Assembly: GCA_020634215.1 (NCBI GenBank)
Contig: JACKCD010000032.1
Span: forward strand, 1 to 64,000
DNA from: Ardenticatenaceae bacterium
GTDB taxonomy: Bacteria > Chloroflexota > Anaerolineae > Promineifilales > Promineifilaceae
DNA length: 64,000 bases
Reading direction: 5' to 3'
Shown here in pieces: positions 35,053 through 43,922 of the stretch. The first letter of the stretch is position 1. Every line of letters begins with the position of its first letter. Below the pieces are notes generated by a model. The model ran no database searches. It saw nothing but the letters and a program-made list of their open reading frames with translations, and was not told where the DNA came from. The position numbers and the translations under genes are program-made.

Positions 35053-35761
35053 ATGACCACTTTCGACATTTACCCCGCCATTGACCTGCGAAATGGCAAA
35101 GTCGTTCGCCTAAAATATGGCGACCCGGCGCAGCAAACAGTGTTTGGCGACGACCCAGCGGCAATGGGGCAGCAGTGGGTAACGGCCGGTAGCCGTTGGC
35201 TCCACGTTGTCAACCTGGATGGCGCGTTTGATGAGGCGGGCACGGCCAACTGGCAGGCGTTGCCCACGTTAACGCAGCTAGGCGCCAAGGTGCAGTTTGG
35301 CGGCGGCATCCGCACGCTGGCGGATGTGGAACGGGCGTTGGCCGCAGGGGTAAGCCGCGTCATTTTGGGTACGGTGGCAATTGAACATCCAGAATTAGTG
35401 GCCGAAGCGGTGGCGCAGTTTGGCGGCGACCGGGTAGCGGTGGGCATTGATGCGCGGGATGGGAAGGTGAAGACGCGGGGGTGGGTGGAAGACACGGCCG
35501 TTTCTCCCGCCACCCTTGGCCAACAAATGGTCGCCCTCGGCATCCGCACCGCCATCTACACCGACATCAGCCGCGACGGCGTGCGCTGACTGGGTCAACG
35601 CCGCCGCCACCGCCCATTGCCCAGACCACTGGCTGGCAAGTCATCGCCCTCCGGCGGCGTGGTCTCACTCGGCTGATGTAGACAACTGCTTGGCTTTGGC
35701 AGAACAGGTGGGGGGTCAACGGCGCTGGTTTATCGGCCGTGCGCTGTACGATGGCGGTTGA
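35053..35761 (+). pseudogene. hisA: hisA, frameshifted in its last quarter
   Basis: HisA (ProFAR isomerase) performs the fourth step of histidine synthesis. Residues 1-179 read well: FDIYPAIDLRNGKVVRLKYGD, VVNLDGAFDE, VQFGGGIRTLADVERAL, VAVGIDARDGKV and AIYTDISRDGV. A TGA then follows at 35587. The rest of a HisA protein can be recovered only by changing frame several times: LTG, then VNAAATA, then QTTGWQVIA, then ADVDNCLALAEQ and RRWFIGRALYDGG to a TGA at 35759-35761. I infer at least four or five one- or two-base indels between about 35585 and 35670. Either the gene is decaying or the sequence is poor here. hisF lies 500 bases downstream. Confidence 0.8.
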
Positions 35762-35833
35762 TTTGATAAAAAGCGAGGAGAGATCAGATCAGCAACAAGA
35801 GATTAATATCTCAGTCGTCCAATCGCATACTTA

Positions 35834-36228
35834 CGAGCGCACATCGAACACATTGCCATCTGGGTAGCTGATTTGAAAAGGATAGGACGTTTTATGAGAC
35901 CTATTTTAACGGTCAGTTAACTCCAAAATGTTGAGTAACCCTGGCACAGGCTTCACTTCCTACTTTATCAGCTTTGACAGCGGCACACGGCTAGGGAAAC
36001 TTACCGCGCCGACATTGGCGACAATCCAAAACACCGCGCAACGCGAACATCGGGGCTATGTCCATTTGGCAATAGCTGTTGGTGTGCAAAGCCCAAGTCA
36101 ACGCACTCACTGAAATTTTGCGTCAAAACGGCTGCGCGATCATTGGCGAGCCGCGAACCACAGGTGATGGCTACTATGAAAGCGTCGTGCTTGATCCTGA
36201 GGGCAACCAAATTGAGATTACACTATAA
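35834..36228 (+). pseudogene. Broken VOC (glyoxalase/bleomycin-resistance) gene
   Basis: Pieces in different frames assemble into a glyoxalase-superfamily protein: RAHIEHIAIWVADLKRIGRF, then FYETYFNGQ in another frame, then MLSNPGTGFTSYFISFDSGTRL, GYVHLAIAVG, and after another shift QVNALTEILRQNGCAIIGEP and GYYESVVLDPEGNQIEITL with a TAA at 36226. At least two frameshifts are needed, near 35885 and 36085. No start codon with a ribosome site is evident. Like hisA next to it, the damage consists of small indels. Confidence 0.75.
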
Positions 36229-36260
36229 GGTCATCAGGAATTTAATCTGAGGATGAAATT

Positions 36261-37037
36261 GTGTTAGCAAAGCGAATTATTCCCTGTTTAGATGTCAAAA
36301 ACGGCCGTGTGGTCAAGGGTGTCAACTTTGTAGATTTGGTTGACGCGGGTGACCCGGTGGAACAGGCGCGGATTTATGATACCGAGGGAGCCGATGAACT
36401 CATTTTTCTCGACATCACCGCCACCCATGAAAACCGCGACACGGTGCTGGAAATGGCAAAAGCGGTCGCGGAGCAGGTCTTTATCCCCTTCACCGTCGGC
36501 GGCGGCATTCGCACCGTGGGCGACATGCGTGGCATTTTACGCGCCGGAGCCGACAAAATCAGCATCAACTCGGCGGCGGTGCAAAACCCGACGCTGATTA
36601 GCGAGGGGGCAGAGGCGTTTGGCAGCCAGGCGATTGTGGTCGCCATTGATGCACGGCGGATGCCGGGGGGCGACCTCAAAGCACCAAAGTGGGAAGTGTT
36701 TGTTAGCGGGGGGCGCAAAGCAACGGGGCTGGATGCAGTGGAGTGGGCGAAAGAGGTGGAGCGGCTAGGCGCAGGCGAGATTTTGCTCACCAGCATGGAC
36801 GGTGACGGAACGCAGGAAGGGTACGATCTGACGCTGACGCGGGCCATTGCCGAAGCGGTTGGCATTCCGGTTATTGCCTCTGGCGGGGCGGGCAAGCTTG
36901 ACCATTTTGCCCAGGCACTGACGGATGGCAAGGCAGATGCGGCACTAGCGGCCTCGCTGTTTCACTTCAAGCAGTTGTCCATTGGCGACGTGAAGCGGCA
37001 TTTGGCGGCGCGGGGCATCCCGGTGCGGTTCCATTAA
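36261..37037 (+). CDS. hisF: Imidazole glycerol phosphate synthase cyclase subunit
   Basis: (Beta-alpha)8-barrel cyclase (258 aa) that with HisH converts PRFAR to imidazole glycerol phosphate and AICAR. The catalytic Asp residues are D11 in [18 protein letters not shown] and D130 in IVVAIDARR. Phosphate-binding loops [12 protein letters not shown] and [13 protein letters not shown] are intact. GTG start at 36261. The palindrome-like AACGGCCGTG here simply encodes the conserved Asn-Gly-Arg. Confidence 0.95.
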   Translation: MLAKRIIPCLDVKNGRVVKGVNFVDLVDAGDPVEQARIYDTEGADELIFLDITATHENRDTVLEMAKAVAEQVFIPFTVGGGIRTVGDMRGILRAGADKISINSAAVQNPTLISEGAEAFGSQAIVVAIDARRMPGGDLKAPKWEVFVSGGRKATGLDAVEWAKEVERLGAGEILLTSMDGDGTQEGYDLTLTRAIAEAVGIPVIASGGAGKLDHFAQALTDGKADAALAASLFHFKQLSIGDVKRHLAARGIPVRFH

Positions 37038-37046
37038 CAAGTAAGA

Positions 37047-37155
37047 AGTGACACAGAGTTACACAGAGATGGCACAGAGTTTCACAGAGGAAATCGAGAA
37101 GCTGTTTTTCTCTCTGTGCCCCTCTGTGTCTTCTCTGTGAAGCTTTGTGCAGCGT
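37047..37155. repeat. Word-repeat inverted repeat, CACAGAG family
   Basis: TGACACAGAGTTACACAGAG (37049-37068) and further CACAGAG words on the left face CTCTGTGCCCCTCTGTGTCT and CTCTGTGAAG on the right (37112-37143). It fills the convergent spacer between hisF and the glycosyltransferase gene; a close relative is at 59098. Confidence 0.8.
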
Positions 37156-37170
37156 TTCTATCTTCAAAGT

Positions 37171-39633
37171 CTATTCAGTCAACGGAATAAACAGCGCATT
37201 GGCATCAGGTGCGTTATCTAGCGGCCATTGCTCGATACTGTCTGACCAATAGGCACCGGTTTTGAGCCAGTAGGCTTGGCCTTCCGGGGGGGCGGGGAAG
37301 CAGTGGCGTTGAACAATGGTGTCACCGGGGCGCAACAGCAGCGGCGAAATGCCTAGCCCATCGGCCACGGCTACCACAGTGCCATCGTTAGCAACAAGAT
37401 GCGCCATGAGGGAAAACGGCCGTTCTACCGGCCCCTGCTCCACCCGCCACCAGCTTTCCACCTCCCAAAACGACTCCCCCGGCGTGAATGCCGTGCCCAA
37501 AAACGTCAGCGTGCTGTTAAAGGATGCAGATGCCTGCCATTGCCCCAGCGATTCGGCGGCGGCTGGTGACAGGGTAACGGGGGCAAAACGGCCGTTTTGC
37601 GGATAAGGTGGGGGTGTGGGAGGCAGCGTGGCTTCATAGAGAACAAACGCCTGGGTATCATCTACCCGCGTTTTGACAAACGAAAGCCGCGTCCCTGCCA
37701 AATGATGCGCCATAAACGGGTCTGTAGCAGTTGGTGTGCCATAAAGAAATTCAGGAAGCTGGAGCGTGGGCGGGGAAAACAGATCATAGTTGAAGGCATA
37801 AATCCCCGCCTGACTACCACCTGTGGGGTAAATCCATGATTGTGAACAGTCAAAACTGGCTATACGCAAGTCTGACACGCCGGTTTGGTCCCGTATGGTT
37901 TCGGCCGACAGCGGCGGCACGGGCTGTTCGCACTGTGCCAGCCAGCGCGGGTCAAAGGGAGCGACATCGTAAACCAGCAGGGCATCACGAAAAACGGCCG
38001 TTGGCTCCTGCTGCTGAAACCAGCCATAGGCATAGGGGGCGTGCTGCCCCGCCCCGCGCAGTGCCGAAGCCGTCAGCAAATAGCGACCCGGCGCAGGGCG
38101 AAAGGGGGTGGCTGGCGGCGCAGTCTGGATGCCTGGGTTCTCCGCCACATAGGCGGCAATGGCGGCTGGCGGCGTTTGCCCCCAATCCACGTTGGCATCG
38201 CTGAGATAGCGGTAGCCGTTGGCCGACCCACCTACCAAGCTGTTGAAAAAAGAAAGTTCGCGGGGGAAGCTATGCAGCGTGCCAGCCGCATACACCAGAC
38301 AAGCCAGCAGCAACAGCCCGCGCCGCCACGGCTGCCCACGGCCAGCCCACATTGCCATACCACCCCCAATGAGCAAATAAAGATAGGGGTGGATGGGCAG
38401 CATGTGGCGGTAGCCAATGTTCATGCCAATCAGCAGCGCCGTAGCGGTATAAAGAACAGGGAATGCCCACAGAATAGTGGCTTGAGACCAGCGACATACG
38501 AAGGCAGAAGATTTCACGCCAAGGCGCAAAGGCGCAAAGGAAAACGTTTTATCTTGGCGGCTTTGTGCTTTGGAATGATCTTTTTGAGCAATTTCCAAGC
38601 CAGTTGTCTGTAGACCAGCATAGATGAGTTGACCAGCTCCTAGCAGGAGGCCAGCCAACAGCAGCAGCGGGTTTTTGATGGCAAAGCTGACGGGATAGTA
38701 CCACCAAAGGGCGGTGTACCATTGCTGACCCAGGGCAAAGATTTCGCTGCTGTAGTGGCGCAAATAGAGGATGCTTTGCCAATACGCCGGGGCTGGCACC
38801 GGCAGGGGAAAGTTGGTGATGCGCCCCCAGGTAAAGGCATAGCCACCCCAGAACAACAGCCCTGCTCCGCCTAACAAAGCTAATCCTTGAATTAAAAGGG
38901 TCAGACGCTTGGCTTTGGCACTTTGAAGCAGCACTACCAGCACGCCAACGGCAGCAGCAACAACATAAAAAACGCCCGATACTTTTGCCAGTAAGGTTAG
39001 CCCTAGCAGGCAGGCACTGGCAATGACCCAGTGCCAGTGCTTGGTAGCCGTCCAGCGCCAAACGGCGTAGAGAGCCATCGTACCGAGGGCAACAATACCG
39101 GCATCTGTGTGGGCTAAACGGCCGTTTGCCAGCAGCGTCGGGTCAAACACCAGCACCAGCAAGGCCAGCAGCGCCCCGTTGACCCCCCATAGCGACTTGG
39201 CCCAGCGAAACAGCACCGCCGCCAGCAACACCATCAGCCAGATGGTGGGCAGGCGCGTTAGAAACAGCGTGCGTTCAATGGGTGCTAGATATGGCTTAAA
39301 GGCGCTGGTAAATTGGTCAAAGCTGTTGGGCCACCCGGCCAGTTCGGTGACGGGAATGTGGGGGTTGTCGGCATAGAGAAACAGCGCTTCGGCTCCCGCC
39401 AGCAGCGGCGGATAGCCGCGCTGCGCCAAGAAGGGGAGTGCTTCGGTGCCTCGTGCCAGCAATGCATATCCCCCGGCAATGTAGGCTGGTTCGTCGGCGG
39501 TGAAATAAACGGCCGTTACCCCATGCAACAGCAGCAGATATTGCACAAGAACCAGCCCAATCGCCGCCCACCAGGTTTGGTTAACCTTTACTTGGCTGTT
39601 TTCCGGGTTGCGCCCCCGTGTCCTCAACAACAT
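37171..39633 (-). CDS. PMT/ArnT-like membrane glycosyltransferase
   Basis: 820-residue polytopic protein. After the first helix comes the acidic pair in AVYFTADEPAYIAGGYALLARG, as in GT39/GT83 enzymes that use polyprenyl-phosphate sugars. About eleven to twelve membrane helices follow to about residue 470, then an extracytoplasmic C-terminal region of 340 residues (ANVDWGQTPPAAIAAYVAENPGIQ onward). It probably glycosylates an exported protein or lipid. A stretch around residues 355-385 (QKDHSKAQSRQDKTFSFAPL and RLGVKSSAFVCRW) is encoded by an inverted word repeat and looks like an insertion in a loop between helices. The ATG at 39633 is preferred to a TTG at 39651. Confidence 0.8.
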   Translation of the reverse strand: MLLRTRGRNPENSQVKVNQTWWAAIGLVLVQYLLLLHGVTAVYFTADEPAYIAGGYALLARGTEALPFLAQRGYPPLLAGAEALFLYADNPHIPVTELAGWPNSFDQFTSAFKPYLAPIERTLFLTRLPTIWLMVLLAAVLFRWAKSLWGVNGALLALLVLVFDPTLLANGRLAHTDAGIVALGTMALYAVWRWTATKHWHWVIASACLLGLTLLAKVSGVFYVVAAAVGVLVVLLQSAKAKRLTLLIQGLALLGGAGLLFWGGYAFTWGRITNFPLPVPAPAYWQSILYLRHYSSEIFALGQQWYTALWWYYPVSFAIKNPLLLLAGLLLGAGQLIYAGLQTTGLEIAQKDHSKAQSRQDKTFSFAPLRLGVKSSAFVCRWSQATILWAFPVLYTATALLIGMNIGYRHMLPIHPYLYLLIGGGMAMWAGRGQPWRRGLLLLACLVYAAGTLHSFPRELSFFNSLVGGSANGYRYLSDANVDWGQTPPAAIAAYVAENPGIQTAPPATPFRPAPGRYLLTASALRGAGQHAPYAYGWFQQQEPTAVFRDALLVYDVAPFDPRWLAQCEQPVPPLSAETIRDQTGVSDLRIASFDCSQSWIYPTGGSQAGIYAFNYDLFSPPTLQLPEFLYGTPTATDPFMAHHLAGTRLSFVKTRVDDTQAFVLYEATLPPTPPPYPQNGRFAPVTLSPAAAESLGQWQASASFNSTLTFLGTAFTPGESFWEVESWWRVEQGPVERPFSLMAHLVANDGTVVAVADGLGISPLLLRPGDTIVQRHCFPAPPEGQAYWLKTGAYWSDSIEQWPLDNAPDANALFIPLTE
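38511..38580. repeat. Word-repeat inverted repeat inside the glycosyltransferase gene
   Basis: CACGCCAAGGCGCAAAGGCG (38515-38534) plus CAAAGG on the left face CTTGGCGGCTTTGTGCTTTG (38553-38572) on the right. It has the same architecture as the intergenic elements, but it is inside a coding sequence and keeps the frame open. Confidence 0.7.
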
Positions 39634-39698
39634 AGACGGCGATTGTAGCAAGGGTAGCGCAGAGTGGGTAATAAAGAGTTAGTGGGGCGTTCTCTCGT

Positions 39699-40535
39699 CT
39701 ATAATGCGTGGCCACCAGATACTTTGATCACTTGCCCAGTAACCCACCGTGCCTGGTCCGAGGCTAAAAACAAGGCGACATCGGCAATATCTTCTGGTGT
39801 GCCGATTCGTTTCAGCGGGATTCTTTCGTTAAGTATTTCTTCAAATTCGGCTGAGATATATCCCGTTTGCGTCGGCCCTGGAGCGATTGTGTTCACTCTG
39901 ATGCCCAATGACCCAACCTCAATCGCTACACTGCGGGTGAATGCTTCAATGGCCGCTTTGCTTGCCCCATAATTAATTTGACCGGAAAAAGCCTGTGCCG
40001 AATCTGTGCTCATGTTGATGATGCTGCCACGGATGAGACCTTGTTGCTCAAATCGGCGCACAAATTCGCCCATCATCAGCAAGGTTCCCCCAACATTGAC
40101 ATCAAATGTCTTACGGTAGGTTGCAAGCGAGGCCGAAAATATCGTGTCCGGATCCTGATATGCGGCCGCGTTATTAACCAGAATGTCAATGGGGCCGGCA
40201 TTTTTTTCACCCCAGTCAAAAAGCTGCGAGATTTGCTCGGGGCTGGTCAGATCAGCTTCATGCGCTGCTGCCCACCCCCCTTCGGCTTGGATGGTGTTCA
40301 CAACTTCTGTCGCTGGCTCAGCTCGCCTGGCGTGGTAAAAGGGCAATCCGGCTTCCTTGGCTTGCAGTGCTTCTTGCTGATCAATGCCAAACTCTTTAGG
40401 AGAAAGCCGGAGATAGGTTAACAAAATCTTTGCCCCTTGCCGGGCAAAAGCCCTAGCGATGGCTGCGCCAATGCCATTTAAATTATTGGCTCCGGTGACC
40501 AAGACCACTTTTCCTTCCAACTGCGGGTCTATCAT
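39699..40535 (-). CDS. Short-chain dehydrogenase/reductase
   Basis: SDR-family oxidoreductase (278 aa) with VVLVTGANNLNGIGAAIARAF (a slightly enlarged dinucleotide loop), ILVNNAAAYQDP, catalytic Ser in SIINMSTDSAQ and Y/K in INYGASKAAIEAFTRS. The GANNxxGIG insertion resembles FabI-like or 3-oxoacyl-ACP reductase relatives; the substrate is unknown. AGAGGTAACC precedes the ATG. It contains no signature palindrome, unlike most genes of this size here. Confidence 0.85.
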   Translation of the reverse strand: MIDPQLEGKVVLVTGANNLNGIGAAIARAFARQGAKILLTYLRLSPKEFGIDQQEALQAKEAGLPFYHARRAEPATEVVNTIQAEGGWAAAHEADLTSPEQISQLFDWGEKNAGPIDILVNNAAAYQDPDTIFSASLATYRKTFDVNVGGTLLMMGEFVRRFEQQGLIRGSIINMSTDSAQAFSGQINYGASKAAIEAFTRSVAIEVGSLGIRVNTIAPGPTQTGYISAEFEEILNERIPLKRIGTPEDIADVALFLASDQARWVTGQVIKVSGGHAL

Positions 40536-40634
40536 GGTTACCTCTTAAGACAGGATACGCACCTTTGGACTGTCTTGCAATTTATTTGGTGGGAAAAGTT
40601 TTCCCCCCAACGCACGGCTTAACGTAAACGGCCG

Positions 40635-41192
40635 TTACGAATCGTCATCCCCTATCCAACTGTCATAGCCATCTTCAAGCATATGGTAACGCCCGTGCGC
40701 CCAACTATAAAAACGCTGCCACGTCGTCAGAACCGTCTCGGTTCCTGCAATTTTCACCACAACCCCCGCTTCCACAAGACGACGTATCTCCCGCAGTTCA
40801 CTGACCAGGGATCCCCAGCCAGTAGGCCGCTGCCCCAAGGCTCCCATATCTTCTCTTTCCTCATACAACGCATCCAATGCCTTGAGCGTTTCAAGCGTCA
40901 GGGTATGTTCTTTGATGGGAATATGAATGATGACACCGCTTTCGCTGAGTGCCAGCGTAAAGGCCTCATCACTTTCAAACAGCTTGGCGATAAACGCATC
41001 CTTGAAACCGAACCAGGGTGCCGGCCAGGCGTGAGACTTAGCCCAGCCTTTTAGCTCTTGAAGGTCGGGCAACTGAATTTGCGTCCTACCCTGGCGATGC
41101 AACTGGCACACTTCGAGAAAACGATGATCCGCCAAAGTCACCCTTTGCTTTGCCCAAGCAGGGATGTCATGTCTCATTTCAATTGTTTCCAT
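40635..41192 (-). CDS. Hypothetical protein
   Basis: 185-residue soluble protein starting METIEMRHDIPAWAKQRVTL, rich in charged helices, with AWPAPWFGFKDAFIAKLFESDE and an acidic C-terminal end (SWIGDDDS). I do not recognise a family. The ATG at 41192 follows AAAGGG with suitable spacing. No signature palindrome occurs in the coding part, only one just after the stop (40626-40635). Confidence 0.6.
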   Translation of the reverse strand: METIEMRHDIPAWAKQRVTLADHRFLEVCQLHRQGRTQIQLPDLQELKGWAKSHAWPAPWFGFKDAFIAKLFESDEAFTLALSESGVIIHIPIKEHTLTLETLKALDALYEEREDMGALGQRPTGWGSLVSELREIRRLVEAGVVVKIAGTETVLTTWQRFYSWAHGRYHMLEDGYDSWIGDDDS

Positions 41193-41225
41193 CTCATCAA
41201 TCCCTTTTAAGCATAGGCTCTTCAA

Positions 41226-41481
41226 CCAACCCGAAAAGTAGAATCGGCTTCATGGGGAAATCTCAAAGCCCCTAACGACCGCAATCACCGGGCCGCGACG
41301 ATTGATTGCCCACTTGAAGGCACTCTGATTCGCGGCTCCGGTACATTGCATTGTTCGTCGGTTTATGAATCGCCAAACACCACATGCAGCGGCAACCAAC
41401 GATCACAGGCATTGGGGTTCGACACCAAATTTATCTTGCCCGTTGTTTCCCAAAAACAATTCACCAATCTGGGTGAGCCTT
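41226..41481. other. Spacer without recognisable gene
   Basis: The stretch between the roadblock and hypothetical genes holds no coding frame I would support, no signature palindrome and no word-repeat element. It may contain remnants of another gene. Confidence 0.4.
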
Positions 41482-41946
41482 TCATTGCCCAAACAGATTG
41501 GCGAGATCCTCGGACGTGATCTCGCCAAGTATTGACTTCGAGAAATCCTCGGCGGCTGCTTTCTCGACGATGGTCTCAATAATCTTTCCGAGTTCACCAC
41601 CGAGCCGTCTGACTCTCAACCGCACCAGGCCAAGCGACGAGTGCTCGTCGAACAAGATGAGCAGAAGCGCACGGTTCGAGATGATCGAAATGTGGAAGTT
41701 AGTTCGTTCGCCCTCGTGAAAGAGTACCGAAAACTCACGTTCTTGGCTGAGACTGGCAGGGTCAAAGTTTCCTGTGGCTAGTGACGAGAGCTCGAATTGA
41801 GGCTCGTGTCCCACCGCCATGATCTGTTGGCCGTCTCTGTCCACCAGTAAGCCAGTGATCGCGTTGGAATCACGACGCAGACGTTCCATCGTTTCCTGAA
41901 GCTGATTAAGATCTTCTTCAAATAGTGCCGTTTCAAGCAATCCCAT
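41482..41946 (-). CDS. Roadblock/LC7-domain protein (MglB-like)
   Basis: 154-residue protein with a roadblock fold: LNQLQETMERLRRDSNAITGLLVDRDGQQIMAVG, FHEGERTNFHISIISNRALLLILFDEHSSLGLVRLRVR. Such proteins act with Ras-like MglA GTPases as activators or scaffolds in polarity or regulation. No GTPase gene is adjacent in the window. AAGGAGATTCCC before the ATG is an excellent ribosome site. The gene lacks the signature palindrome. Confidence 0.8.
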   Translation of the reverse strand: MGLLETALFEEDLNQLQETMERLRRDSNAITGLLVDRDGQQIMAVGHEPQFELSSLATGNFDPASLSQEREFSVLFHEGERTNFHISIISNRALLLILFDEHSSLGLVRLRVRRLGGELGKIIETIVEKAAAEDFSKSILGEITSEDLANLFGQ

Positions 41947-42188
41947 GGGAATCTCCTTGATGATATAGTGTCAGTAGGCACAAGCGAACCGACAAAATTT
42001 AGTTCCCCAGCGCGTTCAGCACGATAGCACGGAACGTGTCTGCGGGAAACCTATGCTGAACAATAAAACACGCATGGGCAGTATACAGAAGTTTGTCGCG
42101 TCTTTCAATGAAGCCATCGCCACAAATGGTGTATACTTTTGGGGCAAGCTGTGGCAGTTAGCAGCCACGGCAAACGGGAGAATACACG

Positions 42189-43631
42189 ATGACACAGGCA
42201 ATGATTGGTTGGGAAGCAGAGACAGCGGTGCCGGCCGGACACCGATTTAACGATTATTTGCGGGAGAAAAACGGCCGTTTACACCTCCACACCCCCCACT
42301 CCGACAACACCCTTGACTTGGCCGACCTCTTTTTGGGCGACGTGGGCGTGGGGCGCAGCCTGCCCAGCCCGCTGGAAATCATCTATTTGCCCCTCATTCG
42401 CCAGCGCATTGAGCGGATGCGGCAGGTGTTTGCCGAAGTCAGTGCCGAGGTGGGATATAACGGCCGTTTTCACTACACCTACGCCTCCAAGGCCAACGCC
42501 GCCGAAGAAGTCATCCGCACCACCCTCGGCGCCGGCGCCCACCACGAAATGTCTTCCACCGTAGACGTAGACATCGCCCGCCTCATGGTGCAGCGCGGCC
42601 TGCTGCAACCCGACAAAATGGTCATCTGCAACGGCTTCAAACCGGCCGGCTCGCTCTACAGCAATAACATCCTTCGGCTCAAAGACAACCACGCCAACAC
42701 CATCCCCGTCATCGAAGATTTGGGCGAAATCGCCCCCCTGCTCACTTCCGGCAAGCGGTTTGACGTGGGGCTGCGGCAAAAAAGCTACGGCCACAACACC
42801 ACCGAAGCCGAAATGGAAGAAGCCAACTCTCGCTTTGGCCTCAACCTCGACGGCCTTTGGCGTGCCGCCGACTACCTCAGCGCCGCCCCCAATCTCACCC
42901 TCAAGCTCTACCACTACATGGTTGGCAGCCAGCTCACCGACCCCGACGACTTTCTCGGCCGGCTCAAACCCGGCATCGAAATTTACGCCCGGCTGCGGAA
43001 ACGCCACCCCCACCTTTCCATTTTCGACTTTGGCGGCGGGATGCCCGTTGCCATGACGCTTGACTTCAACTTTGATTACCACCACTTTGTGCGGCTGCTG
43101 CTGACTGCCCTGCAAGAAACGTGCGCCCGCTATGATGTGCCCGTGCCAGACGTAATGGGCGAGTTTGGTCGCTACACGACATCAGAACACGGAGCGCATC
43201 TGTTCAAAATCATGGCCGTCAAAGAGAACGGCTCCAAACTCCCCTGGTACATCATAGACGGCTCCATCATGTCCTCGTTCCCCGACAGTTGGGCACTGAG
43301 CGAGCATTTTATCTGCTTGCCGCTCACCCACCTGAACCAACCTTTCCAACAGGTGCAGCTTGGGGGCATCACCTGCGACAGCGATGATGTCTACCCGCCC
43401 AAACCAAGCCACTCGCCGCTCTACCTGCCCATCGAAACCGACGACCTCTACATTGGCTTCTTTAGCGTGGGGGCGTACCAAGAAATGCTGGGCGGGGTGA
43501 AGGGGAGCAAACATTGCGTGCTGCCAGAAGCGGTTGAGCTGATTGTGGACGAGGAAAACGGCCGTTTTTCCTTCCAAATCCTACCCGGCCAAACGCCCAA
43601 AGACGTACTCGCCAACCTCGGTTACACATGA
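42189..43631 (+). CDS. Arginine-decarboxylase-like PLP enzyme (fold type III)
   Basis: 480-residue alanine-racemase-fold decarboxylase. The PLP Lys is K101 in FHYTYASKANAAEEV. Other family strings are KLYHYMVGSQLTDPDDF, LSIFDFGGGMPVAMT, VMGEFGRYTTSEHGAHLF and the substrate-side Cys-Asp in LGGITCDSDDVYPP, as in biosynthetic arginine and diaminopimelate decarboxylases. It is shorter than SpeA (about 630-660 aa). Arginine decarboxylase (to agmatine, polyamines) is the best guess. GGGAGA precedes the ATG. TATACT at 42132 could be a -10 box about 55 bases upstream. Confidence 0.72.
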   Translation: MTQAMIGWEAETAVPAGHRFNDYLREKNGRLHLHTPHSDNTLDLADLFLGDVGVGRSLPSPLEIIYLPLIRQRIERMRQVFAEVSAEVGYNGRFHYTYASKANAAEEVIRTTLGAGAHHEMSSTVDVDIARLMVQRGLLQPDKMVICNGFKPAGSLYSNNILRLKDNHANTIPVIEDLGEIAPLLTSGKRFDVGLRQKSYGHNTTEAEMEEANSRFGLNLDGLWRAADYLSAAPNLTLKLYHYMVGSQLTDPDDFLGRLKPGIEIYARLRKRHPHLSIFDFGGGMPVAMTLDFNFDYHHFVRLLLTALQETCARYDVPVPDVMGEFGRYTTSEHGAHLFKIMAVKENGSKLPWYIIDGSIMSSFPDSWALSEHFICLPLTHLNQPFQQVQLGGITCDSDDVYPPKPSHSPLYLPIETDDLYIGFFSVGAYQEMLGGVKGSKHCVLPEAVELIVDEENGRFSFQILPGQTPKDVLANLGYT

Positions 43632-43922
43632 AAAACAGGGGTTGGAGATTGGAGATTATGAACCATCACCAATCTCCAATCTCTAATCCCCAATCTCCCG
43701 TCCCTGACTTGCCATAACTGTTAATCCGTTTATCATAAACCATACAAACACCATACTACCGCCGCGAAACCCCACGCTACCATTTACGTATAGGCGGTAG
43801 ATATAGACCTTACGCAGCATAATCAGCTATTACCAGAAAATAAAGGGGTATCTTCCACTGATTACTGGTTACTGTTTACTGATTACTGTTTACTGTCTAC
43901 CGACACAAGGAGAGGTTTACAC
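43632..43922. other. Spacer with two word-repeat elements
   Basis: GATTGGAGATT words (43644-43658) face CCAATCTCCAATCTCTAATC (43670-43689). CTACCGCC (43756-43763) is the complement of GGCGGTAG (43793-43800). A one-sided run of ACTGATTACTGGTTACTGTT words (43857-43900) belongs to the GGTAATC family. A ribosome site for the next gene ends the spacer. Confidence 0.65.

Noticed and set aside
36299..36308. AACGGCCGTG in hisF as a motif copy
   Set aside because: It encodes the invariant Asn-Gly-Arg of HisF and the last base does not match.
41226..41481. An integron attC-like recombination site
   Set aside because: Some TAAC/GTTR-like strings occur, but they do not form the paired core sites, and no integron integrase is nearby.
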